Positions 58,772-64,000 of a stretch of 64,000 nucleotides of DNA are shown here, one piece after another. The stretch's first letter is position 1. The number at the start of each line of letters is the position of its first letter. Origin of the DNA: Volutella citrinella (taxonomy: Eukaryota; Ascomycota; Sordariomycetes; Hypocreales; Nectriaceae). The position numbers and the translations under genes were made by a program. The stretch lies in the NCBI GenBank assembly GCA_034401135.1, contig JAWZSP010000011.1, forward strand, positions 496,001 through 560,000. The letters are read 5' to 3'. The notes under the pieces were generated by a model. The model worked only from the letters and a program-made list of their open reading frames with translations, ran no database searches and was not told the origin of the DNA.

Positions 58772-60400
58772 TTGATTTTCCGCCTTCTTGTATTCACCTC
58801 CTTCTCAGGCGTTTATTCACTTCAAGTAGAGCACTTGGAATCTTTGTGCGATGAAAGCTCAGCTCGGGCTATTGAGCATTATCACCTGGCTCCCAGGGTG
58901 GTGTCCCAGAAGGCATGCCTTAGTCTCACCACGAAATACCCCAGCTGCGCTGTGAGTTGTTCTTACATTGGTTATTTTTGAAATGACTAACATGCAATAA
59001 GTTCGCCTGTTTTGAATCAGCTGCGACGGGTATTGGGTGCACAAACAGTGAAGACCCTGGTTGTACGTTTTCCTTCCATAATTGCGATTTTAAGCAAAGA
59101 AAGCACTCGTAGCTAATCCCGGGATTAAGGTCGATGTACTTCTGCATCCTCTGTTCGCATTGTTGCGTCGGCTCTTCCCTGCGTTCTCGGAAAATGCGCC
59201 AGGAGTGAGCTCAATCTAGGCCTTGCAGCTGGGGCAAGTATCTGTGACTGTGTTGCTACGGCCACGGAGGAATTAGAACCAACCTCGACACTTACCACAG
59301 AAGCAACGACCACAGCTGCCCCAGGCACAACTACCACTATCCTATCAACTACTGAGACTCAGGTGCCGACAATTGCAGAGACTACCACAAGCACAACTGA
59401 TGAAGACGACACCACGACTACAGAGACCCCAACAACTGACACCGCAGACGATTGTGAAGAAACCACGACGACAATGATGGGGAGTGACGAGACCACTACG
59501 ATATTGAGTGAAGAACCTACCGAGCCTTGCGATGACGAGACGACCACCACAACTGGAAGCAAAGAACCAACTGGGTCTGGTACTGGGGATAGCACCAACA
59601 CATCCGAAAGTGGCACTGCCACATCTGAGACTGGTGCCAGCACATCTACAACCAGCACCAGCGCTTCCAGCACGCCCACTGAGAGGACGGTTACCACGAC
59701 AACAATTGAGACCGAACAAGTTACAAGCTCAAGCACTACGGCGGAAGACGAGCAGTCTACAAAGTCAAAATATGATACAACAACTTCGAAAGTGCCTGGA
59801 AGCGAAGAGCCCACAGAGTCCCATGACGAAACCATAACCCTCGCATCTGTGAGTGGCAAGGCAATGAAAACCTATGACGACGCAACTACCACTGAGTCTG
59901 GAGGGAAGTCAAGCACTTCCAAACTAGGCGTAGAGTCGCGTTCTACCAAGACATATTCTGAGACGAAAACCACCCCCGAAGCAGACAATGCTCCCAAAAC
60001 GACTTATTGTAAGTCGGGGGAGGAGAAAGGAAGCACTCGTAAGGTATCGTGCCCTGGATGTGCAAAGGAGCTGCCTCTATCCACAGTCAGCAACAGCAAG
60101 GAGACCTTGCTTCCCGATTCAGGCAGGGTAGCTGGCCACAAAGATGAGCAGCCTACCCAGAAGGATGGAAATAAAAATCCAGACAGCAACGGGAGTCACA
60201 AGAGTGGCGCAGACGTCGGTAGCAGCGATAGTGCAGGAAAAGAAGGAGGAGGTGACAAGAGTAATGGTAAATCTGGCGATAGCGGCGACCAGACTTCTGG
60301 TATTGTCCTGACAGCTCTAACTGCCTCGATGAGGAAAGGACTTGCCGGAGTAGTAATCCCTACTTTTTTGGTAGTTTTACTAATGTTGTGGATAGCTTAG
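58772..60400 (+). CDS. CFEM-domain, Thr/Ser-rich GPI-type cell-surface protein
   Basis: The CFEM core is built from three exons: ...TKYPSCA (ends 58949), FACFESAATGIGC...EDPG (58998-about 59065) and, after an intron, CRCTSASSVRIVASALPC from 59126. The cysteine order with Asp before the Cys-Arg-Cys pair fits CFEM domains, which bind heme in some fungi. About 250 residues of Thr/Ser/Glu-rich low-complexity sequence follow, then a hydrophobic tail (VVIPTFLVVLLMLWIA) with no basic residues after it, a GPI-anchor pattern. The 5' end is unsolved: a signal-like start (MKAQLGLLSIITWL, ATG at 58851) is one frame off the CFEM frame, while the CFEM frame itself extends upstream without an ATG. Either an upstream exon was missed or a one-base indel exists. 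Confidence 0.72.
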
Positions 60401-62184
60401 CTACTGATTCATGTTCAAAGATGCCAAGGCAAAGTAGGTAGATCGCAGCATTGTGTGCTGGAACAGAATATAATCTTTATTCTACTGCCCTATCGCATTG
60501 CAGCCGGATTCATTCCATGGTGCATCAGCATGCAGCAGAATATGGACCTGCTAAGTCCTCAGGCAAACACGTATGCTGAGGAGCCCTTGTCCTTGACAAT
60601 TACGTATCATAGAAGCGCAGTGGGTTTCACCACGCTAGTTACTATGGCTAAGCGGGGCCCAGGACCAATTGGTAACTGTCTGTCTGCCTGATACTATTCC
60701 TCTGCCTTGTATGATCAGCAACAATGCCACATCAGATCTGCAGACTCTTGCGCAGTGACCATGCGGCACAGATGGTGCTGCAGCTTGGTAAGTAATGCTT
60801 AGCGGTCGGTCGGTCGGCCACTTAACGCGACATCCTCGCTGTTCCCGGATGCATGTCTCGCAGTGCCCAGGACAGAATATTCATTTCATACTCGACCTCC
60901 CTGTGCCACGTGCGACGGAGCAGTGTTCGAATGGGAGAAAGAAGATTGACAAAGCCGAATTTGACCGAGAGGGTTAGTGAAGCAACTCTGTCAATACTTT
61001 CCTTGTTATTAGGCATAATACAGCAGTGTGAATGAAACAACTCATGAATAATAGTTTCCTCTTTGGGCCGGCTCTAGTCGAAATGGCAATTCAAGCATTT
61101 CCAGCCCATTTGACGCGCACAACGACATCTGGTCCTGTTCCCAACACTAGGCTACCCTTCAGAAAGACTATCTCCTTTCCTACCGTCCTTTTTTGATCTC
61201 TCTCATTGATGCGACGACGACCCTCACTATTCACCATCAAGCCACGGCTCTCTCGCTGTATGTTGCATGATGCGCCTGCTCTCTGTTCTAAATCTGAGGG
61301 TCTTAGTGAGTACGTCCTTTCTGTGAGTAACAGATACCAACGATAACTGTGATGTCAGGGCTAATATCAGGATAAAATAATGACAACACTCCTTCTGTAC
61401 AATCCCTCATTCTATGAAACCCTCCCCCTTTAAAAGCCATACCTACCCGGGAGCGGGCCGGGATGGCGGACCTTGTGCAACGGTTCGCCCAGGTTCGGGA
61501 CGCCTGGCTGTACAAGGCTATATACTCTGTTATAGGCTACTCCACTTCTGCGAGCAACCAGAATAGCCTTAAAAGCCACGGCCATCCGAGGCCACCGATA
61601 TAATCCGCCTCCTCCAGCCATCGCCGAAGCGCCATTGGCCCTTGCTACCGCACGTGCTCAGCCTATCCTCGAGCTACGATTAATTGAGTGGCACCTGGGC
61701 TGCAAGCGGTGTAGTGGCCAACAGGACGGACACGGACGATGCGTCTGGTGCGAGCTCGGAAGCAAGCGTGTGGGCGTGGAGGATTGTGAATGCTTCTGAA
61801 ACAAGTCTCGGTGACATGCGGCTGAGAATGCACTGTACCTCTTCTGGCTGCCTAATGAATGTACCGCCTGCCTACCTACCTCAGCCGAGATGAGCGAGTG
61901 CAACTCGGCAGTGGTACAACGCCGCCTGCAGTGTCCTACCATACACAAGGCCAGTCGCACCGAGTTGCATTCACCTCACTGTGTCCAGCGAGGGATGGTG
62001 ATACACCCACCCCCTGCCTGAGGTATCTATCCATTTACTGTCTGGCCCCCCGCATCACTCGCCATAGCTTTGCTTTCACCTCGCAGCACTTCTCGCAGTC
62101 ATGCTGGCTACACCGCCCAAACAATCGGCATCGTCCTTGCGAATCCCCTCTCCGATACCCCATCCGACACCATCTCGACGATAG
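60401..62184. other. Intergenic, no gene supported
   Basis: About 1.8 kb with short overlapping frames only. CGGTCGGTCGG at about 60804 and CTACCTACCTAC at about 61866 are small simple repeats. The right end is the upstream region of the amidase gene. Confidence 0.4.
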
Positions 62185-62289
62185 ATGCCCAGATCCATCG
62201 CCATCATCGGCCTCGCGGGCATCTGCGCTCTTGCCCTCGTCTTCCTCACCAACCTGCCCCGGCATATCCTCAGCCTCGCGGGTGCTTGA
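62185..62289 (+). other. Upstream open reading frame of 34 codons before the amidase
   Basis: ATG at 62185 opens a 34-residue peptide that reads like a signal peptide or membrane anchor (SIAIIGLAGICALALVFL), ending at a TGA 28 bases before the amidase ATG and out of frame with it. It may be a regulatory upstream frame, or a secretion signal once joined to the amidase. Any intron between them would be too short (about 27 bases) as the sequence stands. Confidence 0.4.
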
Positions 62290-62317
62290 GCCTTGCCCCC
62301 AGCGACAGCAAGGGACC

Positions 62318-64000
62318 ATGGTCGCCTTCAACCCCTTCGTGGCCACCGCTGCCGACGTGCAACGATCACTCAAAGCCGGCCAGCTCACTAGCATAAAGCT
62401 CCTCGACATTTACCTGGGCCAGATTGACAAGAACGACGGATACCTGCGCGTCATCACGTCCAAACCTCCTCGCGACTGGCTCTACGCCGAAGCTGCACGA
62501 CTCGACGCCGAGAGAGCTGCCGGCAAGCTTCGAGGACCCCTTCACGGGATCCCAATCCTCATCAAGGCAAGTCAGCTCAGCGTGCGAGCGGTTTGAGCAC
62601 GTGTGCTGACAAGCACTGGACACCCAGGATGTCGTTGATACCGAGCCGGCCTTGAACATGAGTGCGACGTGGGGCTCTCTGGCCCTGGCTGGCACCTATC
62701 CAAAGCGCAATGCCAAGGTCATCGATATGCTGCGGGACAAGGGAGCAATCATCCTCGCCAAAACAAGTCTGTCGGTACGTCGGAACCCAAACCCCCATCG
62801 AGCACCACCCACGGCATCCTGCTAACATCCCACCCAGGAGTGGGGATGGTTTCGGTAGGCTCTGGCCTCCTCAACTTGACTACTAGAGCAAAGCAGAGGC
62901 ATCTGACCCCTTCCCAGTGGAACCAACCTACCTTCTGGATGGTGCGGCGTCTCTGGTCAAGCGCAGTCGCCATACGTCGATGGAGGCTTCGACCCCATGG
63001 ATTCCCCGTTAGGGCACAGCGTAAGGTCCCCAACAACAGCAGCCCCCCTCTCTCCTAGCTGCAGGTAGTCTTGGGAAGAAGCGTAAGCTTTCCGCTGTCG
63101 ACTAACTCTATAAGCACAGAATCCTGCAGGATCCTCATCTGGGTCTGCGATTGGAGTGGCTGCCGGGTTTGCGCCCATCTCGCTCGGCGCAGAGACCGCT
63201 GGGTCACTCACCATGCCAGCGTGTCGAGCTGCGCTGTACACCATCAAACCAACCATCGGCATCATCCCAGACGACGGGTGCCTCAGCCTTTCTCTCCACA
63301 GCGATACACTCGGACCGATGGCGAAGAGTGCCGAGGATATCGCGCATCTTCTCGACGCTATTGTTGAGCCGGCGGCTATCCCCGCTGGTGGCTATTCGGC
63401 TGCCTTGACGGGCAGCTGGGAGAATATTCGTGTTGGAGTTGTCAAACCCGAGGACTGGTACTTTGAGCTGCCGTTTGTGAAACCAGCCGAACCGATAAAC
63501 TCTCTCATTGTAACAAGGCCCCAATTAACAACAACCGGCTTCCGTTGCCAAAGGCTAACTTGCCCTGCAGATGGCTGGCTGGAAAGAAGCGTACGACCTA
63601 CTCGGGAAGCACGCTGTGAGTCTCAAGTATGTGGATCTCATTTCCATAGACGAAGCCACTGCCGGTGGCAGCACGAATTTCCTTGACCTCGTCAGTGAGT
63701 TTTCCGGCTCAGCACTTTGCGAATCCCGTGTTGACTTTGAGCTAGAGCGCGATTTCCCACGCACCCTGAAACGCTACCTAGCGGGTCTGGACGGAACCAC
63801 AGTCCACAACATCAGTGATGTGATTCAATTCAATAAGAATCATAGGGCCCAAGAGCTGCCGCCCCGTAAGCCCAATCTCCGCCAAAGCCTCAAGCTTTAT
63901 TCCTAAACTGTGTCTTAGATGCGAATAACCAAGACAAGTTTATTGAGATTGAGTCGTTTGACATGCCGGACGAAAAGTACAACGAGATCTTTGCCTTTGG
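62318..64000 (+). CDS. Amidase signature family enzyme, 3' end beyond the window
   Basis: Exons 62318-62566, 62628-62774, 62838-62854, 62918-63020, 63120-63509, 63571-about 63869 and from about 63919 join in frame. The amidase triad is visible: Lys in PILIKD, Ser in NPAGSSSGSAIG and Ser in GAETAGSLTMP. The product hydrolyses amide bonds and usually has about 530-560 residues; the C-terminal part lies outside the window (last residues YNEIFAF). The first intron uses a GC donor (AAG then GCAAGT), which matches the accepted GC-AG class. An intron at about 63690-63750 may exist, since that part aligns poorly with the family. The substrate is unknown. No obvious partner stands next to it. Confidence 0.82.

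Noticed and set aside
1..64000. CRISPR arrays, bacterial operons, phage attachment sites
   Set aside because: Introns, RIP-like composition and gene families are fungal; no repeat-spacer pattern was seen.

Overview
The window is nuclear DNA of a filamentous ascomycete, most likely a Sordariomycete. Genes are split by short introns (about 45-70 bases, GT-AG, often with a CTAAC-like branch site). Typical fungal families are present: GH55, subgroup-C GH18, Zn2Cys6, CFEM, 2EXR, LtrA-like, mpaB-like and LysM. The left edge is an almost pure A/T block, as expected for repeats decayed by RIP (repeat-induced point mutation). All exon joins below were made by eye from splice signals and frame continuity.

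Layout. (1) 1-2750: A/T-only decayed repeat; transition to 4.08 kb. (2) 4.1-15.2 kb: a lineage-type hypothetical protein, then a cell-wall module: a 1359-aa secreted GH55 beta-1,3-glucanase fused to LysM repeats (minus strand), divergent from a 1225-aa secreted GH18 chitinase with chitin-binding modules, followed by a headless AAA ATPase. (3) 15.2-19.1 kb: gene debris, including a truncated SRPK-type kinase. (4) 19.1-23.2 kb: an mpaB-type membrane oxygenase and a 2EXR protein. (5) 23.7-38.4 kb: a dense set of oxidative/catabolic genes: a carotenoid/lignostilbene dioxygenase pseudogene, a FAH-family hydrolase, a two-domain extradiol dioxygenase, a cytochrome P450, a Zn2Cys6 regulator, a phenol-hydroxylase-type FAD monooxygenase and an acetoacetyl-CoA synthetase. 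(6) 38.5-43 kb: an A/T-rich block with a 55-bp tandem repeat, a tiny three-exon gene (69 aa), a secreted type-B carboxylesterase and a small secreted protein. (7) 45-47.6 kb: a hypothetical protein, a broken kinase-ankyrin gene and an adjoining cysteine-rich mini-ORF. (8) 48.4-64 kb: an LtrA-like membrane protein, a SLATT-domain protein, a nuclease-like remnant, a small membrane protein, a GPI-type CFEM mucin and an amidase running off the right edge.

The most coherent biological proposal is region 5. FAD monooxygenase (ring hydroxylation), extradiol dioxygenase (meta ring cleavage), FAH-type hydrolase (C-C bond hydrolysis) and acetoacetyl-CoA synthetase (recovery of acetoacetate) form a plausible aromatic-degradation route, with a P450 and a Zn2Cys6 regulator embedded. 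The six genes I could join appear intact, whereas the carotenoid-oxygenase-like gene at the left edge carries five disabling lesions. The substrate cannot be read from the sequence.
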